DNA from: Coriobacteriaceae bacterium AM48-5
Lineage (GTDB): Bacteria; Actinomycetota; Coriobacteriia; Coriobacteriales; Coriobacteriaceae
Reading direction: 5' to 3'
NCBI GenBank assembly: GCA_027669525.1
Contig: JAQEDJ010000058.1
Span: 1 to 9,506 of the forward strand
Length of the DNA: 9,506 nt
Position 1 is the first letter of the stretch. Each line of letters begins with the position of its first letter. A program made the position numbers and the translations under genes. Under the pieces are notes generated by a model that had not been told where the DNA came from, did not search any database, and saw only the letters and a program-made list of their open reading frames with translations. This document shows positions 1 to 7,585 of this stretch, one piece after another.

Positions 1-242
1 GGGGGTCGCGAGGGCGGCGCAGTGGTGAGCGTCGCGAGGGCGCTCGTGGCAACGGTGGCCGCAACGGCGCCGGTCGTTCGAATGAGTCGCGCGATCGTCG
101 CGATCCGCGGCGGCAAGCGCTTTGACGAGCGCGGGGGGTCGCGAGGGCGGCGCAGTGGTGAGCGTCGCGAGGGCGCTCGTGGCAACGGTGGCCGCAACGG
201 CGCCGGTCGTTCGAATGAGTCGCGCGATCGTCGCGATCCGCG
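1..242 (+). repeat. Perfect direct repeat of about 109 bp (1-109 and 134-242)
   Basis: Bases 1-109 recur without a mismatch at 134-242, an offset of 133 bp. Both copies encode the same Arg/Gly/Asp-rich stretch (GRRSGERREGARGNGG and onward), but because 133 is not a multiple of three the two copies cannot both be in frame without an indel in the 24-base spacer 110-133. This could be a real tail-length expansion with sequence errors, or a duplicated read end at a contig edge. Confidence 0.9.
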
Positions 243-535
243 TGCCAGCCGCGATCGTCGCGATGACTGGCGCAACTACGACGATACCCGCGAGGAGCGT
301 CGCGGCGGCTACGTGGTGGTCGCGGCGGCAACCAGGCCGGTTCCCGTGGCAACTACGACGATACCCGCGAGGAGCGTCGCGGCGGCTACGTGGTGGTCGC
401 GGCGGCAACCAGGCCGGTTCCCGTGGCGGCCGCGCCGGCGGTCGCGATAACCGTGGCAGCTATGGCAACAGCCGTGGCGGCAAGCGCGGTGGCAGCCCCC
501 GTCGTCCCGGCGACGGCGGCGGCAAGCGCAAATAA
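1..535 (+). CDS. C-terminal Arg/Gly-rich tail of a probable DEAD-box RNA helicase (5' partial, frameshifted as read)
   Basis: Only the low-complexity basic tail is present; the catalytic core would lie upstream of the window. Read piecewise it is rich in RGG, RGGR, GGRGGN and DDTREERRGGY blocks and ends in GDGGGKRK before a TAA at 533-535. Tails of this kind are common on DEAD-box RNA helicases of actinobacteria and coriobacteria, where they help non-specific RNA binding; that identity is inference, because no helicase motif is in view. The frame is broken. 109-302 reads in one frame, and after TAC at about 312 and again at about 389 one base appears to be missing (TAC-GTGGT where TAC-CGTGGT would continue RGGR), after which the second frame to end at 535 takes over. 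The 1-107 copy is in yet another frame. The tail is built from two sets of repeats, so misassembly is a real possibility. An intrinsic terminator follows. Confidence 0.6.
272..427 (+). repeat. Tandem repeat, two 77-bp units in the RGG tail
   Basis: The block 272-348 is repeated directly at 349-425, with identity running on to 427. Each unit encodes NYDDTREERRGGY followed by (R)GGRGGNQAGSRG. The unit length of 77 is one short of 78 (26 codons), and both units lack the same base after GGCTAC. A 26-residue protein repeat is therefore the natural reading once a base is restored in each. Confidence 0.9.
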
Positions 536-568
536 CATACGCATCGCGCGATAAGGCGAGATGAGTTT

Positions 569-602
569 GGGCTCCGAGCAGACTATGCTCGGGGCCCTTT
601 TT
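569..602 (+). terminator. Rho-independent terminator after the helicase-like gene
   Basis: GGGCTCCGAGCA (569-580) pairs with TGCTCGGGGCCC (586-597), giving 12 bp with one G.U wobble around the 5-base loop GACTA, followed at once by TTTTT (598-602). It sits 33 bases after the TAA at 535, so it ends that transcript and isolates it from the PTS operon. Confidence 0.92.
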
Positions 603-640
603 GGTGCAAAGAGGTCAGGCTAATCTGCGCCAACGTCTTG

Positions 641-709
641 AAGTTGCGGTGGAATACGGACTGTTTTGGCCTTTTGAGCGGCTTTTCAGTCCCTATTTCA
701 CCGCAACTT
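641..709. repeat. Long near-perfect inverted repeat (23-bp arms), REP/MITE-like
   Basis: The left arm 641-663 (starts AAGTTGCGGTG, ends GGACTG) pairs with the right arm 687-709 (starts CAGTCC, ends CACCGCAACTT). Of 23 positions only one is a true mismatch and one is a G.U wobble; the loop 664-686 is 23 bases. There is no T-run behind it, so it is not a standard terminator. A TTGGTGCAAA direct repeat lies at 601-610 and 714-723, on either side. It looks like a dispersed palindromic element, though copy number elsewhere in the genome cannot be seen from here. Confidence 0.75.
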
Positions 710-750
710 ATGATTGGTGCAAACAAACCTGTCCCCAACGCACCAGAGTG

Positions 751-788
751 AGGAGTGTCCCTGGGTACTGGCAGTAAAGGAGTGTCCC
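751..788. repeat. Direct repeat AGGAGTGTCCC, 27-bp spacing
   Basis: AGGAGTGTCCC occurs at 751-761 and again at 778-788. Each is followed by a degenerate G/T/A-rich segment (GGGTACTGGC and AAGTGCCGCC). The pair sits between the inverted repeat and the pair of 15-mers and probably belongs to the same intergenic element. Confidence 0.6.
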
Positions 789-800
789 CAAGTGCCGCCT

Positions 801-836
801 AAATACCGTTTATCGAAGAAAAAATACCGTTCATCG
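801..836. repeat. Near-identical 15-mer direct repeats, 21-bp spacing (possible tandem operator)
   Basis: AAATACCGTTTATCG (801-815) and AAATACCGTTCATCG (822-836) differ at one base and start exactly 21 bp apart, about two helical turns. They end 10 bp before the candidate -35 box at 847. Spacing and position would suit a regulator binding one face of the helix, but they may equally be part of the repeat cluster upstream. Confidence 0.5.
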
Positions 837-846
837 GTCATAATGA

Positions 847-874
847 TAGACATGGCTTTGCTATTGCCTACAAT
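847..874 (+). promoter_or_regulatory. Candidate sigma-70-type promoter for the PTS operon
   Basis: TAGACA (847-852) and TACAAT (869-874) match the -35 and -10 consensus at five of six positions each, with a 16-base spacer. Transcription would begin near 881, leaving an untranslated leader of about 130 nt before the IIA start codon. This is the best promoter match I found in the gap; it is a consensus match only. Confidence 0.5.
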
Positions 875-899
875 AACTCCCGTAAAAAGAAATGCGGAA

Positions 900-987
900 G
901 GTTACCGAGTCCCTCGGACGTGGGCCTAACCAAAGTCTTTGAACGGGTGTGTCTCTATGGATGCATTCGCTTGATTTCGGTTGGGCT
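900..987 (+). promoter_or_regulatory. Leader with alternative hairpins, possible antiterminator target
   Basis: GGTTA (900-904) can pair with TAACC (927-931), enclosing CCGAG-TCC-CTCGG (905-917), a structure of 32 nt, close in size to the RNA targets (RAT) of BglG/LicT proteins. The right side GGGCCTAACC loosely resembles the RAT right half. The same bases GGCCTAACC (923-931) can instead pair over 9 positions, two of them wobbles, with GGTTGGGCT (979-987), which is followed by ATATTTAT just ahead of the ribosome binding site. The two folds exclude each other. The distal loop is long (47 nt) and there is no proper U-tract, so attenuation is a hypothesis. The antiterminator encoded by the operon's second gene is the reason to take it seriously. 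Confidence 0.3.
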
Positions 988-1011
988 ATATTTATGAAGG
1001 GACATGCCACC

Positions 1012-1524
1012 ATGGGTTTCTTTTCTCGCCTGATGGGCGGTTCGGATGAGCAGAAGACTGCAGCTTCCGAGTTCGAAATCCTCGCTCCCGTTTCCGGCGA
1101 GCTTGTTCATCTAGAAAATACCAATGACCCCGCTTTTAGCAGCCGTGCCGTGGGCGATGGCGTTGCCGTGGTTCCCCAAGAGGGAACGGTGTGCGCTCCT
1201 GTTTCCGGCACCGTCGCGGCGTTGTTTCCGACTGAGCACGCGCTGGGCATCATGTCCGACGACAGCTCTGCTCAGGTGATGCTGCATATCGGAATCGACA
1301 CTGTTAAACTTGAGGGCAAGGGCTTCCATGCGCTTGTTGCTCAGGGTGACCATGTCGACGCGGGCCAGCCCCTCGTCGAGGTCGATTTCGACGCGGTTCG
1401 CGCCGCTGGCTTCGACCCCACGGTTTTTGTTATCGTGTGCGAGCGCTCGGAGAACTCGACTCTTCGTGAGCATGCTTCCGGCCCTGTTGCTGTTAAAGAG
1501 CCTGTCGTCTGGCTTTCCGAGTAA
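1012..1524 (+). CDS. PTS system glucose-family EIIA component (free-standing)
   Basis: A 170-residue soluble phosphocarrier of the EIIA-Glc family, which takes phosphate from HPr and passes it to an EIIB domain in the cytoplasm. The fold's hallmarks are present: APVSGELVHLE (25-35), APVSGTVAALFPTEHALGI (62-80) with the first active-site histidine His76, and MLHIGIDTVKLEGKGF (90-105) with the phosphorylated histidine His92, as with His75/His90 of E. coli Crr. Length matches the family. The ATG at 1012 is chosen because AAGGGA (997-1002) lies 9 bases upstream; the in-frame ATG at 994 and GTG at 949 lack this. It is the first gene of the sugar operon, 18 bases before the antiterminator start, and the EIICB downstream has no IIA domain, so its natural partner is that permease. 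A general Crr-like role with other permeases cannot be excluded. Confidence 0.9.
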   Translation: MGFFSRLMGGSDEQKTAASEFEILAPVSGELVHLENTNDPAFSSRAVGDGVAVVPQEGTVCAPVSGTVAALFPTEHALGIMSDDSSAQVMLHIGIDTVKLEGKGFHALVAQGDHVDAGQPLVEVDFDAVRAAGFDPTVFVIVCERSENSTLREHASGPVAVKEPVVWLSE

Positions 1525-1542
1525 ATTCTTGTGGTGGGTACC

Positions 1543-2397
1543 GTGGTTATCAAGCGAGTTTTCAACAATAACGTCGCAATGGTCACTTCGGACGATGGCT
1601 CCGAGCTCATCGTCATCGGCCGAGGCCTCTGCTTTGGCCGCCATGCCGGCGACGCTATCGATGAGGCATCGGTCGAAAAGACCTATGCGCTGCAGGAGGG
1701 CACTTCTCAGGATTCGCGCACGATTGACCGCTTGGCACATCTTTTGGAGTCCATCCCCACCGTCAACCTCGTGATTGCCGAGGACATTGTTCAGATGCTC
1801 CGTCGAGAGCTCAATGTTGATATCAACGACAAGATTCTCATTGCTCTCGCAGACCATATCAGCCTCGCCCTCGAGCGCGAGCGCAAGGGCGTTCCCTGCG
1901 AGAATCCGTTGCTGCTCGAGATCCAGCAGTTCTATCGCAAGGAGTATGCGCTTGCGGGCCGTGCGCTGCAGATTATCAAGGAGTATATGGGCATCCAGAT
2001 GAGCGAAGAAGAGCAGGGTTTTATTACGCTGCATATCGTCAACGCCACCATGCCGCAACGCTCCGACCGTCTAATCGTCTCGGTCCAGCTTGTTCGCGAC
2101 GTGCTCGCGATTGTTTCCGAGCACTATGCCACGACCCTTGACGTCACCTCGTTGCCGTACGAGCGTTTCGTTCGCCATCTGCAGTTTTTTGCGCAGCGAG
2201 CGCTCGATCCCGCGGCGGGGCAGGTCAATGGCGACGCGCTGTTCCGTATCGATGAAACGGCGTATCCGAGGGCGTTCTCGTGTGCGGAGTCAATTGCCGA
2301 CCACTTAGCGTCTACCTATAACGTTGTCGTTACCGATGCCGAGAAGAGTTATCTCGCATATCACATTGTTAACCTGCTTGGAGAACCTGGTCTCTAG
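1543..2397 (+). CDS. BglG/LicT-family transcription antiterminator (CAT-PRD1-PRD2)
   Basis: An RNA-binding antiterminator controlled by PTS phosphorylation. The N-terminal co-antiterminator domain (about 1-55) opens with VIKRVFNNNV, the family signature. PRD1 (about 65-170) has histidines at 105 (ADHI) and 164 (TLHIV); PRD2 (about 175-284) has them at 212 (VRHL) and 274 (AYHIV), the four expected phosphorylation sites. In the family, phosphorylation by the cognate EII shuts the protein off when sugar is absent and HPr-dependent phosphorylation activates it. Length, 284 residues, is typical. The start is GTG 1543, which puts the signature at residue 2 with GGTGGG just upstream; GTG 1531 or 1534 would add three or four residues. 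It lies between IIA and EIICB, so the operon itself is the likely target, probably through leader RNA before IIA. No mutation or frame break is seen. Confidence 0.9.
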   Translation: MVIKRVFNNNVAMVTSDDGSELIVIGRGLCFGRHAGDAIDEASVEKTYALQEGTSQDSRTIDRLAHLLESIPTVNLVIAEDIVQMLRRELNVDINDKILIALADHISLALERERKGVPCENPLLLEIQQFYRKEYALAGRALQIIKEYMGIQMSEEEQGFITLHIVNATMPQRSDRLIVSVQLVRDVLAIVSEHYATTLDVTSLPYERFVRHLQFFAQRALDPAAGQVNGDALFRIDETAYPRAFSCAESIADHLASTYNVVVTDAEKSYLAYHIVNLLGEPGL

Positions 2398-2496
2398 GCA
2401 TAACGTGCCCACACATCGATTGATATAAGGCAAGGCTCACGGTCTTGTCCAGGGCACACCTATCTCAATTTGCGGAAAAGGAAGGGGAGTACCGCT
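2398..2496 (+). other. Spacer before EIICB with strong ribosome binding site
   Basis: The 99-base gap between antiterminator and permease is long for this operon. It contains a purine-rich ribosome binding site (GGAAGGGGAG, ending about 8 bases before ATG 2497). CCAGGGCACACC at 2451-2462 resembles the right half of a RAT (CAGGCAAAACC-like), but no matching left half and no terminator follow, so it is not called as a regulatory element. Confidence 0.4.
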
Positions 2497-4113
2497 ATGA
2501 CCGCAAAAAAGAAGTTCAATTTCAAAGCGCCGTTGGAGGTGTTCGCGAAGTCGATCGTTCAGCCGATGATGTATCTCTCGGTTGCCGGCATCCTGCTCAT
2601 CGTGGGCATCATTCTGACCAACAAGACCATCTGCGCCGTGGTCCCCGTGCTGGGCTCCGGCCCGTTCCAGCTTGTGGGCGCCGTTGTCTATCAGTCGCTG
2701 ATGTTTATCATCAACAACCTCTCGATTTTGTTCTGCGTGGGCATCGCCGGCGCCATGGCAAAGAAGAACAAGGGCCACGCTTCGCTGATCGCCCTGATGT
2801 CGTTCTTCCTGTTCCTGCAGGCCAATAACATCGTGCTCAACGCCACCGGTTCTCTTGCCGAGGCGAGCGGCATGCTCGGCCTTACCGGAACCGGCCAGAG
2901 CACCGTTATGGGCATTCAGGTGCTCGATACCGGCGTGTTTGGCGGCATCATCCTGGGCTGCATCACCGGTGCCGTGTTCAACAAGTACTCGAACAAGCAG
3001 TTCCCCATTGCTCTTTCGATGTTCTCGGGCGTTCGCTTCCCGTTCCTGATCATGATCATCATCTCCTGGATCATGGGCGCTGGCTTCTGCATCGTTTGGC
3101 CTCCGGTTCAGGGTGCCATCTCCTCCGTTGCCGGCATCATTAAGGAGTCGGGCAACATCGGTCTGTTTATCTACGGCATGCTCAACAAGCTGCTCGTTCC
3201 CACCGGTCTGCACCACCTCATCTACACCCCGTTCCAGTTCTCCGATGTGGGCGGCACCCTGACGCTGGGTGATCAGGTTATCGCCGGCGCCTATCCCATC
3301 CGTGTCGCCGAGATGGCAATGACGGGCCAGCCCTTCTCCGATAGCACGTATTTCAACAGCTACACCTTCAACAACCTGTGGCCCTACATCGGCATCGGTC
3401 TCGCCTTTATCTTCACCGCCTACAAGCAGAACAAGGACAAGACCAAGGCTGTCATCATCCCGCTGATCATCACCGCTGTGCTTTCCTGCGTGACCGAGCC
3501 CATGGACTTCCTCTTTGTCTTTGCTGCTCCCGTGCTCTTTGTCGTTCACTCGGTTCTTTCCGGCATCTTCCTGGTCCTGCTCAAGGTCCTCTCCGTGCCC
3601 GCTTCGACTGCAGGCGGCATCATCAACATCGTGGTTTCCAACCTGGTCCTTGGTGTTGATAAGACCAACTGGCCGGTTATGCTGGTGCTTGGAGTTCTCA
3701 ACGCCGCTCTGTACTTCTTCCTCTTCACCTTCCTTATTAAGAAGCTCAACCTCCACACGCCTGGTCGCGAGGAGGAGTCCGAGCTGGTTGAGTCGGTTGC
3801 CGAGGGCGAAGCTGCCGCGTCTGTTGCGGTGAAGCAGGGCGCTGTCGCCGATGCTCCCGCGCAGGGTGTTGACGCGGGTATCGCCGACCTGGTCGCAGGT
3901 CTTGGCGGCAAGGATAACATCGAGGAGCTCGAGAACTGCTTTACGCGTCTTCGCGTGAATGTTAAGAACCCGGACCTCATCAATGAGGACCTCATCAACC
4001 ACGTGCCCAACAGCGGCATCAACCGTAACGGCAACAATATCCAGATCATCTTTGGCATGAAGGTCGCCGAGATGCGCGACAAGGTCGAAAACGCAATTGA
4101 GAAGGAGCAGTAA
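2497..4113 (+). CDS. PTS alpha-glucoside-type EIICB permease
   Basis: A 538-residue membrane permease that imports and phosphorylates an alpha-glucoside (maltose-like), related to the MalX/GlvC/AglA group. Order is IIC then IIB, with no IIA domain. The IIC part (about 1-420) has around ten hydrophobic segments, GLHH with His239/His240 in the substrate loop and TEPMDF with Glu334, both conserved in the glucose-superfamily IIC. An Ala/Glu-rich linker (about 423-455) leads to IIB, where ENCFTRLR holds the phosphorylated Cys481. ATG 2497 follows GGAAGGGGAG at good spacing. Phosphate should come from the IIA at 1012-1524. The stop is 3 bases before the GH4 start, and the GH4 ribosome binding site lies inside this gene's last codons, so the two are probably translated together. 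Alpha specificity is inferred mainly from the GH4 neighbour. The frame is intact. Confidence 0.9.
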   Translation: MTAKKKFNFKAPLEVFAKSIVQPMMYLSVAGILLIVGIILTNKTICAVVPVLGSGPFQLVGAVVYQSLMFIINNLSILFCVGIAGAMAKKNKGHASLIALMSFFLFLQANNIVLNATGSLAEASGMLGLTGTGQSTVMGIQVLDTGVFGGIILGCITGAVFNKYSNKQFPIALSMFSGVRFPFLIMIIISWIMGAGFCIVWPPVQGAISSVAGIIKESGNIGLFIYGMLNKLLVPTGLHHLIYTPFQFSDVGGTLTLGDQVIAGAYPIRVAEMAMTGQPFSDSTYFNSYTFNNLWPYIGIGLAFIFTAYKQNKDKTKAVIIPLIITAVLSCVTEPMDFLFVFAAPVLFVVHSVLSGIFLVLLKVLSVPASTAGGIINIVVSNLVLGVDKTNWPVMLVLGVLNAALYFFLFTFLIKKLNLHTPGREEESELVESVAEGEAAASVAVKQGAVADAPAQGVDAGIADLVAGLGGKDNIEELENCFTRLRVNVKNPDLINEDLINHVPNSGINRNGNNIQIIFGMKVAEMRDKVENAIEKEQ

Positions 4114-4116
4114 ACA

Positions 4117-5497
<1,381 letters not shown>

Positions 5498-5530
5498 AAG
5501 CAGCAGGGTCGCTGGCCGCATACCTGGAGC

Positions 5531-5574
5531 AATGCCCCGTCCACGTGATTGCGTGGGTGGGGCATTGTCATTTG
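5531..5574 (+). terminator. Probable terminator of the PTS operon
   Basis: AATGCCCCGTCCACG (5531-5545) pairs with CGTGGGTGGGGCATT (5552-5566) over 15 positions with two adjacent G.U wobbles and a 6-base loop. The tail GTCATTTGG has only a short T-run, so termination may be partial, but the stem is strong and sits 33 bases after the GH4 stop. Confidence 0.75.
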
Positions 5575-5620
5575 GTAACGCGTTTTATCAAATATGGCAT
5601 TTATCTGCGCTAATGTTCTA

Positions 5621-5640
5621 TTTCACCGCCGAGGGTGACA
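5621..5640. promoter_or_regulatory. Short inverted repeat upstream of the redox operon
   Basis: TCACC (5623-5627) and GGTGA (5634-5638) form an inverted pair around GCCGAG, with T/A at the outer ends (TTTCACC / GGTGACA). It is symmetrical and operator-sized, lying about 115 bases before the flavoprotein start. It does not match the redox regulator Rex or another operator I know. CTATTTCACCGC (5618-5629) also occurs in the right arm of the 641-709 palindrome (693-704). Confidence 0.3.
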
Positions 5641-5668
5641 TTTCATACCGCCTGCCGAACTGCGTGGA

Positions 5669-5689
5669 GACCTAACAACTTTTTAGGTC
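5669..5689 (+). promoter_or_regulatory. Perfect 7-bp inverted repeat in the leader of the redox operon
   Basis: GACCTAA (5669-5675) and TTAGGTC (5683-5689) are exact inverse complements around CAACTTT. A second small pair follows, GCCCGG (5713-5718) with CCGGGC (5727-5732), ending just before the ribosome binding site. These may be an operator and a leader hairpin. No confident promoter was identified in 5575-5753. Confidence 0.3.
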
Positions 5690-5753
5690 AGTGTTGTGCG
5701 TGTAGCAATTTCGCCCGGCCTCGCCTCCGGGCTGCCATGTGAGAGGGGATCTT

Positions 5754-7585
5754 ATGGCTCGACTGCATGTAATGGAACGCAGCCACGCCCAGGCCGTCAT
5801 GGACGACCTGCATGATGCACTTGGACGTCGTCTGGCGGTGAGCTCGCTCGCCCCGTGTCCCGTTGAGTTTACGGCGGCGCTCGTCAACCTGTGCTCTACC
5901 CAGAGCTGCGGCAAGTGCACACCCTGCCGCGTGGGCCTGAGCGCACTGAGCGACCTGCTCGCCGATGTGCTCGAAGGCCGCGCCGATGAGTCCACGCTCA
6001 ATCTGATCGAGCGCACGGCCCGCACCATCTACCTTTCGAGCGACTGCGCCATCGGCTACGAGGCGGGCGCCATGGCGCTCACTGCCATTCGCGGCTTTCG
6101 CGACGACTTTGAACACCACATTCGCGAGCATTCCTGCGGTTTTGACCGCGAGGCGCGCGTTCCGTGTGTTTCGGGCTGCCCGGCGCACGTCGACATTCCC
6201 GGTTACATTTCGCTCGTCGAGGCCGGCCGCTATGCTGATGCCGTCAAGGTCATCCGCAAGAACAACCCGCTGCCGCTCGTCTGCGGCCTGGTGTGCGAGC
6301 ATCCCTGCGAGATGCACTGTCGCCGTGGCATGGTCGACGACCCCATGAACATCCTCGCCCTCAAGCGTTTTGCCGTTGAGCACAGTGACCTCAACGACCA
6401 CAAGCCGCATGTAGTGGACAACACCGGCAAACGCATCGCCGTGATCGGCGGCGGCCCGGCCGGCCTTTCCTGCGCCTACTACCTGGCCGTGATGGGCCAC
6501 AAGGTGACCATCTTTGAGCAGCGCCACCACCTGGGCGGCATGCTGCGCTATGGCATTCCCAGCTACCGTCTGCCGCGCGAGCGCCTGCAGGCCGAGATCG
6601 ACTGGATCTTGAGCGCCGGTATCGACGTTGAGCTCGACCACTCCGTCAACGGCGAGGAGCTTGCCCGCCTGCGCGACGAGTTCGATGCCGTCTACCTGGC
6701 CATTGGTGCCCACAATGACAAGAAGCTTGGTCTTCCGGGCGAAGAGGCTCCCGGCGTGGAGTCAGCCGTCAAGATGCTGCGCGCAATCGGTGACGACGAA
6801 CTGCCCGACCTGAGCGGCCAGCGCGTGTGCGTCATCGGCGGCGGCAACGTGGCCATGGACGTGGCACGCTCCGCCGTGCGCTGCGGTGCCGAAAAGGTGA
6901 GCATCGTCTACCGTCGTCGCATCTGCGATATGACGGCTCAGGACGCCGAGATTTCCGGCGCCCAGGCCGAGGGTTGCGAGGTTCTGGAGCTGACGGCCCC
7001 ACTCGGTATAGAGACGGGCGAGGACGGTCGCGTGAGCGGCCTGCGCGTGCAACCGCAGATTATCGGCGAGCCCCGTCGCGGTCGTCCGGCCCCACGTGCC
7101 GCCGCCACGCCCGAGCAGGTCATTCCCTGCGAGCGCGTGTTCGTTGCCATTGGACAGGACATCGACTCCAAGCCATTTGAGGACATGGGCATCGCCTGCA
7201 AGTGGGGTCGCGTCGTCACTGATTCGGACGGCGCCGTGCCCAGTTTCGATGGCCTCTTTAGCGGCGGCGACTGTCAGACCGGCCCCGCCACCGTCATCCG
7301 TGCCATCAACGCCGGCCGCGTAGCTTCGGCAAATATCGACCGCTATCTGGCTTCGACCACAAGATTAAGCTCGAGGTCGAGCTGCCGACCGTCCAGTTTA
7401 AGGGCAAGCACGAGTGCGGCCGCTGCGAGCTGGGTGAGCGCGAGGCCGGCGAGCGTATTCACGATTGGAATCTGGTCGAGCAGGGCCTTACCGAGGAGGA
7501 GGCGCGCCAGGAGGCAAGCCGCTGCCTGCGTTGCGACCACTTTGGCTTTGGCGCGTTCCGCGGAGGGAGGAATCTGGAATGGTAG
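5754..7585 (+). CDS. GltD/NfnB-like FAD-NAD(P) oxidoreductase fused to a NuoF-type Fe-S module (one apparent frameshift near the C-terminus)
   Basis: A cytoplasmic iron-sulfur flavoprotein, probably the NAD(P)H-handling subunit of the following hydrogenase. Residues about 37-122 resemble the C-terminal Fe-S module of NuoF (SCGKCTPCRVG, Cys52/55/58, fourth Cys98) without the FMN/NADH domain. Residues about 128-200 are a GltD-type double-cluster domain (PCVSGCPAHVDIPGYI, then CGLVCEHPCEMHC). The flavin fold follows: GGGPAGLSCAYYL (232-244) for FAD, GGGNVAMDVARSAV (362-375) plus YRRR for NAD(P)H, and SGGDCQTGPATVIRAI. ATG 5754 follows GAGAGGGG. Near 7350 one base is missing (CTGGCTTCG for CTGGGCTTCG); repaired, the protein continues as GFDHKIKLEVELP, adds a cysteine-bearing end (CGRCELGE, RCLRCDHFGFG) and stops at 7583-7585, 610 residues in all. 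Unrepaired, it runs as nonsense to about 7658. Its end overlaps the hydrogenase start. Substrates are inference. Confidence 0.85.

Larger units (their letters stand above)
603..846. other. Gene-free, repeat-rich intergenic stretch
   Basis: I see no convincing gene between the helicase terminator and the IIA gene. The stretch up to the candidate promoter holds a long inverted repeat (641-709), two copies of TTGGTGCAAA (601-610 and 714-723) that bracket it, a TGGTGC/GCACCA inverted pair (715-720 and 740-745) around CCTGTCCCC, two copies of AGGAGTGTCCC and two near-identical 15-mers. Density and arrangement suggest remnants of a REP-like or small non-autonomous mobile element, not a coding region. 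No transposase remnant was recognised. Confidence 0.6.

Noticed and set aside
714..929. Small + strand open frame in the repeat-rich gap
   Set aside because: It runs across intergenic repeats and the candidate promoter, has no good ribosome binding site and shows no coding-like composition.
1111..2058. - strand open frame across the IIA and antiterminator genes
   Set aside because: It spans two intact + strand genes with family motifs; its own translation resembles nothing known.
2437..2465. Possible RAT upstream of the permease
   Set aside because: Only the right half resembles a RAT; there is no pairing left half and no following terminator.
5688..6713. Long - strand open frame opposite the flavoprotein gene
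   Set aside because: A by-product of high-GC third positions in the + strand gene; no family resemblance and no ribosome binding site.
7465..7578. Upstream extension of the hydrogenase frame before ATG 7579
   Set aside because: These bases are the C-terminal codons of the flavoprotein in its repaired frame.
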